A DNA stretch of 14,656 bases from QHWK01 sp035315685 (GTDB lineage: Bacteria > Acidobacteriota > Vicinamibacteria > Vicinamibacterales > CAVVIG01): positions 1 to 14,656 of the forward strand of contig DATFXR010000424.1 in NCBI GenBank assembly GCA_035315685.1, read 5' to 3'. Shown here piece after piece: positions 5,655 through 13,497 of the stretch (positions are counted from its first letter, which is position 1; each line of letters opens with the position of its first letter). The notes beneath the pieces are model-generated. The model was not told the origin of the DNA. It saw only the letters and a program-made list of their open reading frames with translations, and did not search any database. The position numbers were made by a program, and so were the translations under genes.

Positions 5655-7484
5655 ATGCAGAACTCTCAATTGCCGCGCCCTGGCGACCTCGTCGCCGTCC
5701 GCCGCTCGCGCTGGCACGTCGTCGACGTTCGGCCCTACGACGGCTGCGCGCTCGTCACGCTCAGAGGCGTCCGGCGACCGTACGACGGCACTCTTCGGCG
5801 CGTCGTCTCTCCGTTCGATGTGATCGAGCCAGTCGATCGCGTCCGGCGCGCCCGGTTCGTTGACGCGCGTGCCTGGCGGTGCGCCTGCCGGGCAGCGTTC
5901 GCGGCCGACGGGCCAGCCGGCGGCCTGCTGACCGCCGGCGCCGCCGCGATCGATCTCCTGCCGTATCAGCTCGAGCCGGCGCTTGCGGTCGTCCGCGGTC
6001 TTGGCACGCGGCTGCTCCTCGCCGACGAAGTCGGCCTGGGCAAGACGATTCAGGCCGGGCTCGTCGCCGCCGAGTTGATCGCACGCGGCAGCATCGATCG
6101 CGTTCTGATCCTCGCGCCCGCCGGACTTCGCGATCAGTGGATGGACGAACTGTCGCACCGCTTCGGAATCACGAGCACGCGCGTCGATGCGCGGATGCTG
6201 CGTCGTGCGGCGGTAGCGTTGCCGATCGGCGTCAATCCGTGGAGCCCGATCCGCGTCGCGGTCGCTTCGATCGACTACGTCAAGCGGCCGGAGGTCGTTC
6301 CGGCGGTGACCTCGATTGGTTGGGATCTGGTCATCGTCGACGAGGCCCACACCGTGGCCGCCGACTCGGATCGTCGCGCCGCCGCTCACGCGGCCGCGGC
6401 ACGCGCACCGTACGTCGTCCTGCTCACCGCGACACCGCACAGCGGCGACCGCGATCTGTTCGCGTCGCTGTGCGAGGTGGGCGCCGTCGATGCCTCGCCG
6501 GTCGTCGTATTCCGTCGCACGCGATCCGACGTCGGCATCCCGGCACGGCGGCGGGTCCACATCGTGCGAGTGAATGCCAGCCCGGCCGAGCGCCGGATGC
6601 ACGCCCAGCTGATGCGATATGCGATCGCCATCCGCGCCGAGCGCGGCCAGCCGCGCGCCGCGGACGCGCTGCTCGCGCTCGGCATCCTGCACAAGCGGAT
6701 GCTGTCGAGCGCATGGTCGCTCGCCCAGTCGGTCGAACGTCGGCTGGCTTCGATCGCAACCAGTGGCGGAGACGGCGGCGAGCAGCTGATGCTGCCACTC
6801 GGTGATTCGGCCGGCGAACTGAACGACGCGGATCAGCCGCCGAGGTGGCCGTCGACGCTTGGCCTCGCGGACTGCGAGCGAGAGCGCCGCCTGTTGACGG
6901 CGCTGCTGACCGCGGCGCGCGAGGCATCCGGGAACGAAACGAAACTGCGGCGAATTACCACGCTGCTTCGGCGGACGCGCGAGCCGGTCGTGATCTTCAC
7001 TGAATACCGCGACACGCTGCTGCACATCCAGCCACGGATCGCGCGGCCGACCGTCGTCCTTCACGGCGGGCTTCGCCGCGAGGAGCGCGTCCACGCGCTG
7101 CAGACGTTCGCCTCGACTCCGGAGAGCGTGCTGCTCGCAACCGACGCGGCGGCCGAAGGCCTGAACCTTCATCACCACTGCCGCAGCGTCGTGAACCTCG
7201 AGCTGCCGTGGAATCCGAGTCGGCTCGAGCAGCGCATCGGGCGTGTCGATCGCATCGGCCAGCCGCGTACCGTCCACGCATTTCATCTCCTCGCCGTCAC
7301 GATCGGCGAAACAGCCGTACTCGATCGATTGCGGGCGCGGATTGCCGCCGCCGAGTCCGACGTTCAGGCTACCAGTCCGTTGAGCGACCGAGTTCACGAG
7401 CGCGCGATTTCGCGCCGCCTTTTTTCAGGAGATTCAGACGATGAGCACGACGACGGTGAACCTGCGGGCGGACGCGGCCGCTGA
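5655..7484 (+). CDS. SNF2/RapA-like SF2 helicase (DrmD-like), N-terminal and motor part
   Basis: The product is a 609-residue SNF2-family ATPase that should move along or remodel DNA. Motifs in order: an N-terminal small domain (LPRPGDLVAVRRSRWHVVDV), the Q-like LLPYQLEPAL (101-110), Walker A DEVGLGKT (124-131), motif II DEAH (229-232), motif III LTATPHS (257-263), motif V ATDAAAEGLNL (495-505) and motif VI QRIGRVDRIGQ (526-536). The motor is complete. After ERAISRRLF (about 590) the tail turns into an acidic then glycine-rich end that looks unlike the family. The expected C-terminal domain continues in another frame at 7441. It leads an operon with a DNA methyltransferase, as drmD does with drmMI in class 1 DISARM. 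No nuclease domain is visible. The Shine-Dalgarno (GAGGG, 5636-5640) is distant. Confidence 0.9.
   Translation: MQNSQLPRPGDLVAVRRSRWHVVDVRPYDGCALVTLRGVRRPYDGTLRRVVSPFDVIEPVDRVRRARFVDARAWRCACRAAFAADGPAGGLLTAGAAAIDLLPYQLEPALAVVRGLGTRLLLADEVGLGKTIQAGLVAAELIARGSIDRVLILAPAGLRDQWMDELSHRFGITSTRVDARMLRRAAVALPIGVNPWSPIRVAVASIDYVKRPEVVPAVTSIGWDLVIVDEAHTVAADSDRRAAAHAAAARAPYVVLLTATPHSGDRDLFASLCEVGAVDASPVVVFRRTRSDVGIPARRRVHIVRVNASPAERRMHAQLMRYAIAIRAERGQPRAADALLALGILHKRMLSSAWSLAQSVERRLASIATSGGDGGEQLMLPLGDSAGELNDADQPPRWPSTLGLADCERERRLLTALLTAAREASGNETKLRRITTLLRRTREPVVIFTEYRDTLLHIQPRIARPTVVLHGGLRREERVHALQTFASTPESVLLATDAAAEGLNLHHHCRSVVNLELPWNPSRLEQRIGRVDRIGQPRTVHAFHLLAVTIGETAVLDRLRARIAAAESDVQATSPLSDRVHERAISRRLFSGDSDDEHDDGEPAGGRGR
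7426..7432 (+). promoter_or_regulatory. Strong internal ribosome binding site before the overlapping ORF
   Basis: CAGGAGA lies inside the helicase coding region, eight bases before ATG 7441. It follows directly after a T6 run (7420-7425). It could start the downstream ORF separately, or act together with the T run in frameshifting. Confidence 0.6.
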
Positions 7485-8070
7485 GGCGAGGCGGCTCACC
7501 ATGATTCGTGCCATCACCGGCCGACGCGAGCACGTCTGGCACACAACAGGTGCGACCGGTCCATTGATCGCTCGCGCGCGCACAGCCCGGCGGCGGCGGG
7601 CGCTCCGCGGCCAGATGCTGCTGGTCTGGCAGGTTGGCTGTGAGGACGCGTCCGGCCGAATCACGTCAACCGCGCTCGTGCCACTCCTCGTACGGCTCGA
7701 CGTGACGGCGCGTACGGGCCCACCGTCGTGGCTCCGAGCGTTCGTCGACCGGATTGACTCGCGGATTCCCGGCGCGATCGACAGCATGCTGCGGATTCGC
7801 CAGCAAGGACTGGCCGAGGCGTGCGCCGCCCATGCGCGAGCACGACTCGCTCGCGAGCGCGCCATCGCTGCGCACGCTTCGCAATCGACGCGGCGGAACG
7901 CGTTCTACCAGGCCGGCCTGTTCGACCGACGATCGGACCGTGCGCACCTCGTGCGCGAGACCAGAAACCAGGAGGCCGAAGATGAGGCCCAAGGCCGCGT
8001 TCTTGCGGCGGCTTCGGCGGCCACCGTTTCGCATAGCCGACCACGACTGCTGCTGGTGCTCCTGCCGTAG
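7441..8070 (+). CDS. Helicase C-terminal-domain-like protein, overlapping the helicase out of frame
   Basis: The 209-residue product lacks helicase motifs but reads like the C-terminal accessory region of RapA/DrmD-type helicases: VNLRADAAAEARRL, then RALRGQMLLVWQVGCEDASG, a strand-rich middle, a long helix (ARARLARERAIAAHASQ) and the YQAGLFDRR segment. This likeness rests on remembered family patterns, not on a search. It overlaps the helicase by 44 bp in the +1 frame, with ATG 7441 and a strong Shine-Dalgarno at 7426-7432. It may be a true split subunit acting with the motor, or the tail of one helicase displaced by an indel or slippage at T6 (7420-7425). The last 30 residues are low in recognisable pattern. 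Its stop is 3 bp before the methyltransferase ATG. Confidence 0.75.
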   Translation: MSTTTVNLRADAAAEARRLTMIRAITGRREHVWHTTGATGPLIARARTARRRRALRGQMLLVWQVGCEDASGRITSTALVPLLVRLDVTARTGPPSWLRAFVDRIDSRIPGAIDSMLRIRQQGLAEACAAHARARLARERAIAAHASQSTRRNAFYQAGLFDRRSDRAHLVRETRNQEAEDEAQGRVLAAASAATVSHSRPRLLLVLLP

Positions 8071-8073
8071 CCC

Positions 8074-11000
8074 ATGCTTCCTGGGCTCAGTGGTCATCTC
8101 GTGTCGAGCGCCTTTCTCGAAGCGGACATCGCATCCGCGATAGGAACCACGTCCGTCGACACCGCGCGATCCCAGCTCGCCAGATTGCGCGAGGCCTGCG
8201 CTGGTCTTGGACCGGCGTCCTCCGCTCGCGCCGTGCTCGAAACGGCGGCGACGCCTCTCGCGGCATTGCTTGGCTTCGATGCGCCATCCGACCTCGAGAC
8301 GACCGACTCTGCATTGGTCGCGACGATCCGCAGCGGGCTGCGACCGGTGGCGATGATCGTGGTGCCGTGGGCCACGTCGTACGACCCGCTCTGGCGCCTC
8401 GCCGTCACCTGTGCCACCCGTCGGAGCACGCCGTGGTGTTTCGTCTTCGACGGTGTCCGTCTCCGAATCGTGGACGGCGTGCGGCTGTACGCACGCCGGT
8501 ATCTCGAAGTCGATCTCGATCTCGCCGCAGATCAGCCGACGACATTCGCGGCATTCTGGCGAACCTGCCATGCCTCGCACACGGCCGCCGACGTGAACGA
8601 TCCGCAGTCGCTTCACGCCCTGGTCGCGGCGTCGGATCGGCACGCCGCCGGCGTGTGCCGATCACTGCGCGACGGCGTCCTCGTCGCATCCGCCGAAATC
8701 CTGCGTGCGATGGCGGTTCGCCGGCGCCGCGGCTCGGGCGATCGCGATCTCGACGCCGCCTTCGAACAGGCTTTGACGATCGTCTATCGAATCCTGTTTC
8801 TGCTGTTCGCTGAGGCTCGGGCGCTGGTGCCGCTGTGGCATCCCGTCTATCGCGAGAGCTACAGCGTCGAGTCGATGCGCGACCAGGCGGAGCGCCCGAC
8901 ACCGACGGCGGGCCTGTGGGACGCGCTGCGTGCGATCGCGCGCCTCGCGCACAGCGGCTGCCGCGCCGGCGACCTGCGCGTCACCGCCTTCAACGGCCGC
9001 CTGTTCGCGCCCGCGCGCACGCCGCTCGCCGACCGGCGCGACCTGGACGAAGACGCGGCGAAACGCGCGGTCGCTGCGCTGTCGACGCGTCCAGCCGCGG
9101 ACGGCGCCGGCCGCGAGCGGATTGCGTATCGGGATCTCGGGGTGGAACAGCTCGGCGCGGTCTACGAGACGCTGCTCGACTACCGGCCAGCGATCGACAA
9201 CGGCCGCGTCGATCTGCGGTCGGGCTCGGGAATCCGGAAGGCGACCGGCACGTTCTACACGCCGCAGCCGATCGCCGAGTACCTGGTCCGGCGGACCCTC
9301 GGACCTCTGGTGCGCCAGCGGTCGGCCAGCGAGATCATGCAGCTGCGCCTGGTCGATCCCGCAATGGGCAGCGGGGCGTTTCTGGTCGCGGCCTGCCGCT
9401 ATCTCGCCGCGGCATACGAAGCAGCGCTCGTTCGCGACGGCGGCTGCCACGCCAGCGACATCGACGAGCCGCAGCGTGCCGCGATCAGGCGATCGATCGC
9501 CGAACGATGTCTGTACGGAGTCGATCTCAATCCGATGGCCGTGCAACTCGCGCGGCTGTCGCTGTGGCTGGCGACGCTCGCGGCCGACCGTCCGCTCAGC
9601 TTTCTCGATCATCGGCTGCAGGCCGGCGACAGCCTCCTCGGAACGTGGATCGCCCACCTGCGGACGCCGACGGCTGCCAATCGACACGCGCGCCGCCGCG
9701 AGCCGCTCCCGTTGTTCACCGACGATGACATCGCGCCTGCGCTCCGCGACGCGCTGCCGATCCGCTTCTCGCTCGAGTCTTCGCCCAACGATACCGTCGA
9801 CCAGGTGCGGCACAAGGAACGCGCGCTCGCGGCGCTCATGTCGCCCGACAGCGCCCTCGCGCGGTGGAAGCTCGTCGCACACGTGTGGTGCGCGCCGTGG
9901 TTCGCCGGAGACGATGGGCCGCCCGCGTCCGCGTTCGGCGCGTTGTCGGACGCGGCGCTCAAAGGCGAAGGGGCGTTGCCGCCGAAAACCGCACGCCGGT
10001 TTCTCGACGCCGCAACGGCGCTCGGCGACTCGCTCCGGCTCTTTCATTGGGAGCTCGAGTTTCCGGAAGTGTTTTTCGATGCCGACGGGCGGCGGAGCCC
10101 GCGGCCCGGCTTCGACGCCGTCGTCGGGAATCCGCCCTGGGACATGATTCGCGCCGATGCAGGCGAGGCGGATGCGCGCTCGCGCAACCGCTCGGCACTG
10201 GCACCCGTGCTGCGGTTCACACGCGACGCCGGGGTCTACACCGCGCAGTCGGACGGCCACGCGAATCGCTATCAGCTGTTCGTCGAACGTGCGATCGCGT
10301 TGACGCGCCCTGGCGGCCGCTTCGGGCTCGTGCTCCCCTCAGGGCTTGCCACCGACCACGGCAGCGCCGCATTGAGACGGTTCCTGCTGTCGCGCTGCGA
10401 CGTCGACGCGATCGTCGGGATGGACAATCATCGCGGCGTGTTTCCGATCCATCGCAGCGTCCGGTTCCTGCTCGTCACCGCGACGTCCGGGTCGGCAACG
10501 GGGCGCATCGCGTATCGGCTCGGTATCGACGATCCAGCCGCGCTCGACTCGCTCGAGAACGAGGCTGGAGATCTGCGCGGCTGTCCGGTCCACCTTTCAC
10601 CGGCGCTGCTCGAGCGGCTGTCGGGCCCGACGATCACCATCCCGTATCTGCGCACCGCGACCGATCTCACGATTGTCGAGCGCGCGGCAACGCTGTTCCG
10701 GCCACTCGGCTCCGGCGACGGATGGGCGGCGCGATTCGGCCGCGAGCTGAACGCAACCGATGACCGCGACTCGTTTCGCGACGGCCGCGAGGGGCTGCTC
10801 GTCGTCGACGGCAGGCATCTCGAACCGTTTCGTGTCTCGCTCGACGGCGTGCGGCGCAGCATCGGCATCTCCGACGCCCGCCGGCTGCTGCGGTCGGACC
10901 GCCACGATCGTGCACGGCTGGCGTATCGCGATGTCGCGAGCGCAACCAACCGCGTGACGCTCATCGCCGCGGTCCTCCCGCGCGGCGTCGTCTCGACGCA

Positions 11001-11367
11001 CACGGTGTTCTGCCTGCGCACGCCGCTGCCGCTGACCGCTCATTACTTCCTGTGCGGCATGTTCAACAGCCTGGTCGTCAACTACCTGGTGCGGATGCGG
11101 GTGACGACCCACGTGACGACCGCAGTAGTCGAGCGGCTCCCGCTCCCGATGCAGGAGCAGGCGCCGGCAGTGTTCGACGAAATCGCTTCGCTCGCCCGCG
11201 CGCTCGAGCGGCGGTTCGATTCTCAGGGATACGCGCGCCTCAACGCCCGCGTCGCCCACCTCTACCAGCTGAGCGTCGACGAATTCCGCCACGTCCTCGA
11301 CACATTCCCGCTGGTGCCGCTGGACGGTCGTCGACTCGCGCTGTCCGTCTTCAACAACAGAGGCTGA
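8074..11367 (+). CDS. Eco57I-like adenine-N6 DNA methyltransferase (DrmMI/type IIG-like)
   Basis: The 1,097-residue product should transfer methyl from S-adenosylmethionine to adenine N6 in a specific DNA site. Motif X is TGTFYTP (391-397), motif I DPAMGSGAF (428-436), then YGVDLNPMAVQLARLSLW, and the catalytic motif IV is NPPW (686-689). The region after about 850 looks like a target-recognition and helical C-terminal part (CGMFNSLVVNYLVRMRV, ERLPLP). The N-terminal 200 residues (VPWATSYDPLWRLAV, FVFDGVRLRIVDG) resemble the nuclease-like domain of type IIG or HsdR enzymes, but I see no intact E-X-K centre. It starts 3 bp after the preceding ORF without a Shine-Dalgarno, which implies coupling. 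Its role is probably self-marking, or restriction with the helicase. Length fits the PglX/DrmMI/type IIG range. Confidence 0.93.
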   Translation: MLPGLSGHLVSSAFLEADIASAIGTTSVDTARSQLARLREACAGLGPASSARAVLETAATPLAALLGFDAPSDLETTDSALVATIRSGLRPVAMIVVPWATSYDPLWRLAVTCATRRSTPWCFVFDGVRLRIVDGVRLYARRYLEVDLDLAADQPTTFAAFWRTCHASHTAADVNDPQSLHALVAASDRHAAGVCRSLRDGVLVASAEILRAMAVRRRRGSGDRDLDAAFEQALTIVYRILFLLFAEARALVPLWHPVYRESYSVESMRDQAERPTPTAGLWDALRAIARLAHSGCRAGDLRVTAFNGRLFAPARTPLADRRDLDEDAAKRAVAALSTRPAADGAGRERIAYRDLGVEQLGAVYETLLDYRPAIDNGRVDLRSGSGIRKATGTFYTPQPIAEYLVRRTLGPLVRQRSASEIMQLRLVDPAMGSGAFLVAACRYLAAAYEAALVRDGGCHASDIDEPQRAAIRRSIAERCLYGVDLNPMAVQLARLSLWLATLAADRPLSFLDHRLQAGDSLLGTWIAHLRTPTAANRHARRREPLPLFTDDDIAPALRDALPIRFSLESSPNDTVDQVRHKERALAALMSPDSALARWKLVAHVWCAPWFAGDDGPPASAFGALSDAALKGEGALPPKTARRFLDAATALGDSLRLFHWELEFPEVFFDADGRRSPRPGFDAVVGNPPWDMIRADAGEADARSRNRSALAPVLRFTRDAGVYTAQSDGHANRYQLFVERAIALTRPGGRFGLVLPSGLATDHGSAALRRFLLSRCDVDAIVGMDNHRGVFPIHRSVRFLLVTATSGSATGRIAYRLGIDDPAALDSLENEAGDLRGCPVHLSPALLERLSGPTITIPYLRTATDLTIVERAATLFRPLGSGDGWAARFGRELNATDDRDSFRDGREGLLVVDGRHLEPFRVSLDGVRRSIGISDARRLLRSDRHDRARLAYRDVASATNRVTLIAAVLPRGVVSTHTVFCLRTPLPLTAHYFLCGMFNSLVVNYLVRMRVTTHVTTAVVERLPLPMQEQAPAVFDEIASLARALERRFDSQGYARLNARVAHLYQLSVDEFRHVLDTFPLVPLDGRRLALSVFNNRG

Positions 11368-11372
11368 CATGA

Positions 11373-11430
11373 ATGAACCACAGAGACAGGTGCGGAGACT
11401 GGCGCGGAGGCGCGGGAACCTGAGAAGAGA
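11373..11430. repeat. CCACAGAGACA-type interspersed repeat, left copy
   Basis: Starting just after the methyltransferase stop, ATGAACCACAGAGACAGG is followed by degenerate GGAGACTGGCGCGGAGGCG and AGAAGAGAG. It resembles the CCACAGAGACACAGAGG repeat often found next to GxxExxY genes. A related copy in opposite orientation lies at 11918-11957. Confidence 0.6.
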
Positions 11431-11496
11431 GATACCGAGAATAGTGAGCGCGCCATCAACGAGATCACTTTTGCGATCATCGGTGCCGCGATTGCC

Positions 11497-11817
11497 GTGC
11501 ATCGGGTCCTTGGCCCGGGACTTCTCGAATCGATCTACGAGGCCGCTCTCTGCATTGAATTCGCCGATCGCAGCATCTCGTACGTCCGACAACACCGGGT
11601 CCCGGCCACTTACAAAGGTCGTCGAGTGGGAGACTACGTCGTCGACCTTGTGGTCCAGGATCGCGTGGTCGTGGAAGTCAAGAGCGTGTCAACCGTACTC
11701 CCTGTCGTCATCGCCCAGCCGATGACGTACATGCGGCTGTTGGAGAAATCGCGGGGCCTGATAATCAACTTCAACTGCCCGGTCCTCAAGGACGGAATCA
11801 TCAGGCGCGCACTGTGA
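11497..11817 (+). CDS. GxxExxY family protein (PD-(D/E)XK nuclease-like), N-terminus damaged or unusual
   Basis: This small protein belongs to the GxxExxY family, named for GLLESIY in LGPGLLESIYEAAL. It carries a PD-(D/E)XK-like core: Asp50 in GDYVVDLVV, Glu60 and Lys62 in VVVEVKS, and Gln74 in IAQPMTY, followed by the family end INFNCPVLKDGI. GTG 11497 is the first usual start and gives 106 residues, but the family's first helix (INEITFAIIGAAIAVHR) is encoded upstream in the same open frame back to 11377, with no ATG, GTG or TTG. The nearby ATGs at 11369 and 11373 are in the other two frames. So either the start is non-canonical or an indel has separated the start from the body. Biological role is unknown; it could be a cargo of the flanking repeats or serve the helicase-methyltransferase cassette. 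Confidence 0.75.
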   Translation: MHRVLGPGLLESIYEAALCIEFADRSISYVRQHRVPATYKGRRVGDYVVDLVVQDRVVVEVKSVSTVLPVVIAQPMTYMRLLEKSRGLIINFNCPVLKDGIIRRAL

Positions 11818-11819
11818 GC

Positions 11820-11884
11820 GCCGCACGACGCCGCGAAGCGGCGGGGCTGTGCCACCGACCGGCTCCGCCGGTCGGTCGTGCGGC
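11820..11884. repeat. Compact multi-hairpin palindromic element
   Basis: GCCGCACGAC (11820-11829) pairs with GTCGTGCGGC (11875-11884). Between them lie CGCCGC-GAA-GCGGCG (11829-11843) and ACCGACCGGC-TCC-GCCGGTCGGT (11854-11876). The stems share a base or two at their junctions, so the fold would be a three-way junction with slight trimming, or alternate forms. It begins 3 bp after the GxxExxY stop and may act as a terminator or be a REP-like element. Confidence 0.6.
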
Positions 11885-11917
11885 GTGCAGCTGCGAAGCG
11901 TCTGCCCCCGTCTTCGC

Positions 11918-11957
11918 CATGTCTTCTTCTATGTGCCTCTGTGTCCGTGTGGTTATT
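11918..11957. repeat. CCACAGAG-type interspersed repeat, right copy (inverted)
   Basis: The segment TGCCTCTGTGTCCGTGTGG reads on the minus strand as a CCACACGGACACAGAGG form of the same repeat family seen at 11373. Together the two copies bracket the GxxExxY gene in opposite orientation. Confidence 0.5.
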
Positions 11958-11966
11958 TGGTATATT
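11958..11966 (+). promoter_or_regulatory. Possible extended -10 element
   Basis: TGGTATATT matches an extended -10 (TGn followed by TATAAT-like TATATT) at the edge of the repeat, without a good -35. A start about 7 bp on would leave a very short leader before ATG 11980, which would cut into the AGGA at 11971-11974, so this is tentative. Confidence 0.25.
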
Positions 11967-11979
11967 CCGCAGGATCCGG

Positions 11980-13497
11980 ATGCCGAACTACGGGTTCGCT
12001 ATCGATCTCCGCAAATGCATCGGGTGTCATGCGTGCACGATCGCGTGCAAGGCAGAGCACGACATTCCGATCGGCGTCAATCGCTGCTGGGTGAAAACGG
12101 TCGAGACCGGGACGTTTCCGTCGACGCGGCGGCTTTTCTTCCCGGTCCTCTGCAATCAGTGCGACGCCGCGCCGTGCGCGCGGATCTGTCCGACCAATGC
12201 GCTTTACCGGCGTCGCGACGGCATCGTCGATCTGCACGGCGACGCGTGCATCGGCTGCCGCGCGTGCATGGTCGCGTGTCCCTACGATCAGCTGTTCATC
12301 GATCCGAACACGCGCACCGCCGAGAAATGCAACTTCTGCGCGAACCGCGTCGAGAACGACCTGCTGCCGGCGTGCGTGAGCGTCTGCCCGACTGAATGCC
12401 GCATCTTCGGCGACCTGGACGATCCCGCCGGCGAAGTTGCCCGCATCGCGCAGGCGCAGGGCGCTGCGGTTCGCAAACCCGAGAAGGGAACGATCCCGAA
12501 GGTGTTCTACCTCGGCGCGGAGGAGAGCGTGATCCGACCCGAGGCTGCGGCGCGGCCGTTCCTGTTCAAGGAAGGCCAGGTGCTGCTGCGCCCGCTCGGG
12601 GCGCCAGCGCCCGACCCGTCGCGCCCGGGCGACGCGCGCGTCGACTACGACACACCGCACGCGAAGCCGTGGGGTCTCGACATGGCAATCTACCTGCTCA
12701 CCAAGGGCATCGCCACCGGCACGATGCTCGTGAGCCTGCTGCTGCCGTTCGCGTCCGGAGACAGGTCGCCGCTCACCCTGATCATCGGCCCGGCGATTTC
12801 GCTGGCGTTTCTCCTGATCACGACCATCGTCCTCATCGTCGATCTCGAACGGCCCGAGCGCTTCTATTACCTGCTCATCCGTCCGAACTGGCGCTCGTGG
12901 CTGGTCTGGGGCGCGTACTTCCTCACCGCGCAAGGCGTGCTGACGACGCTGTGGCTCGGCGCGCTGCTGATTCGACCGGCTGCGTTTCTGCCGCTGCTGT
13001 GGCCGCTGGTGATCGTCTCGATTCTCACGACGTGCTACACCGGGTTCCTGTTCGCGCAGGGACTGGCGCGCGACCTCTGGCAGGGACCGCAGTCGACGGT
13101 TGATCTGCTCGCGCAGGCAATCGTGGAAGGCGCGGCAGTCCTGCTCCTCGCTTCGACGATTCCCGGCGTCAAATCGGATCCGCGCAGTGTGCCGGCGCTC
13201 GTCATCACGCTCGTCGCCGGTCTGCTGATTCACCTCGCGATCGTGTCAGCCGAGCAGCTGCTCCTGCCGAGCCCGACGCGGCACCACGAGCTGGCGGTCG
13301 CCGCGATTCGGCGCGGCGTCTATGCGCGGACGTTCTGGTTCGGCGCCATCGGCGCGGCGCTGGTTGCCGTCCTCAGTGCGATTGCCGGACTGGCCGCGCC
13401 GCTGACGATCACGATCGCCGCGCTGCTCGCGCTCGCCGGCAGCTTCGCCTGGGAATACGTCTGGGTCGGCGCCGGCCAGAGCGTGCCGCTCTCATGA
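11980..13497 (+). CDS. Fused four-cluster ferredoxin and NrfD-type membrane protein (CISM complex B-C subunit)
   Basis: The 505-residue product joins two usually separate subunits of complex iron-sulfur molybdoenzymes. The first 200 residues are a PsrB/NrfC-like ferredoxin with 16 ligand Cys in four groups: 13/16/19/23, 58/61/66/70, 90/93/96/100 and 117/120/132/136. After a linker with KPWGLDMAIYLLTKG, residues about 240-495 form an NrfD/PsrC-like quinone-interacting membrane domain with about eight hydrophobic helices. It should pass electrons between a quinone pool and the molybdopterin subunit encoded downstream. ATG 11980 has AGGA five bases upstream and begins right before the first Cys motif; the frame is open further up to 11878, but that overlaps repeat DNA. 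No Tat signal is present. Confidence 0.92.
   Translation: MPNYGFAIDLRKCIGCHACTIACKAEHDIPIGVNRCWVKTVETGTFPSTRRLFFPVLCNQCDAAPCARICPTNALYRRRDGIVDLHGDACIGCRACMVACPYDQLFIDPNTRTAEKCNFCANRVENDLLPACVSVCPTECRIFGDLDDPAGEVARIAQAQGAAVRKPEKGTIPKVFYLGAEESVIRPEAAARPFLFKEGQVLLRPLGAPAPDPSRPGDARVDYDTPHAKPWGLDMAIYLLTKGIATGTMLVSLLLPFASGDRSPLTLIIGPAISLAFLLITTIVLIVDLERPERFYYLLIRPNWRSWLVWGAYFLTAQGVLTTLWLGALLIRPAAFLPLLWPLVIVSILTTCYTGFLFAQGLARDLWQGPQSTVDLLAQAIVEGAAVLLLASTIPGVKSDPRSVPALVITLVAGLLIHLAIVSAEQLLLPSPTRHHELAVAAIRRGVYARTFWFGAIGAALVAVLSAIAGLAAPLTITIAALLALAGSFAWEYVWVGAGQSVPLS

Noticed and set aside
5394..7397. 667-codon minus-strand ORF opposite the helicase
   Set aside because: Low-complexity shadow with no motifs; the plus strand has every SF2 helicase motif.
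8662..10260. 532-codon minus-strand ORF opposite the methyltransferase
   Set aside because: No recognisable domain, and the opposite strand encodes the methyltransferase catalytic region.
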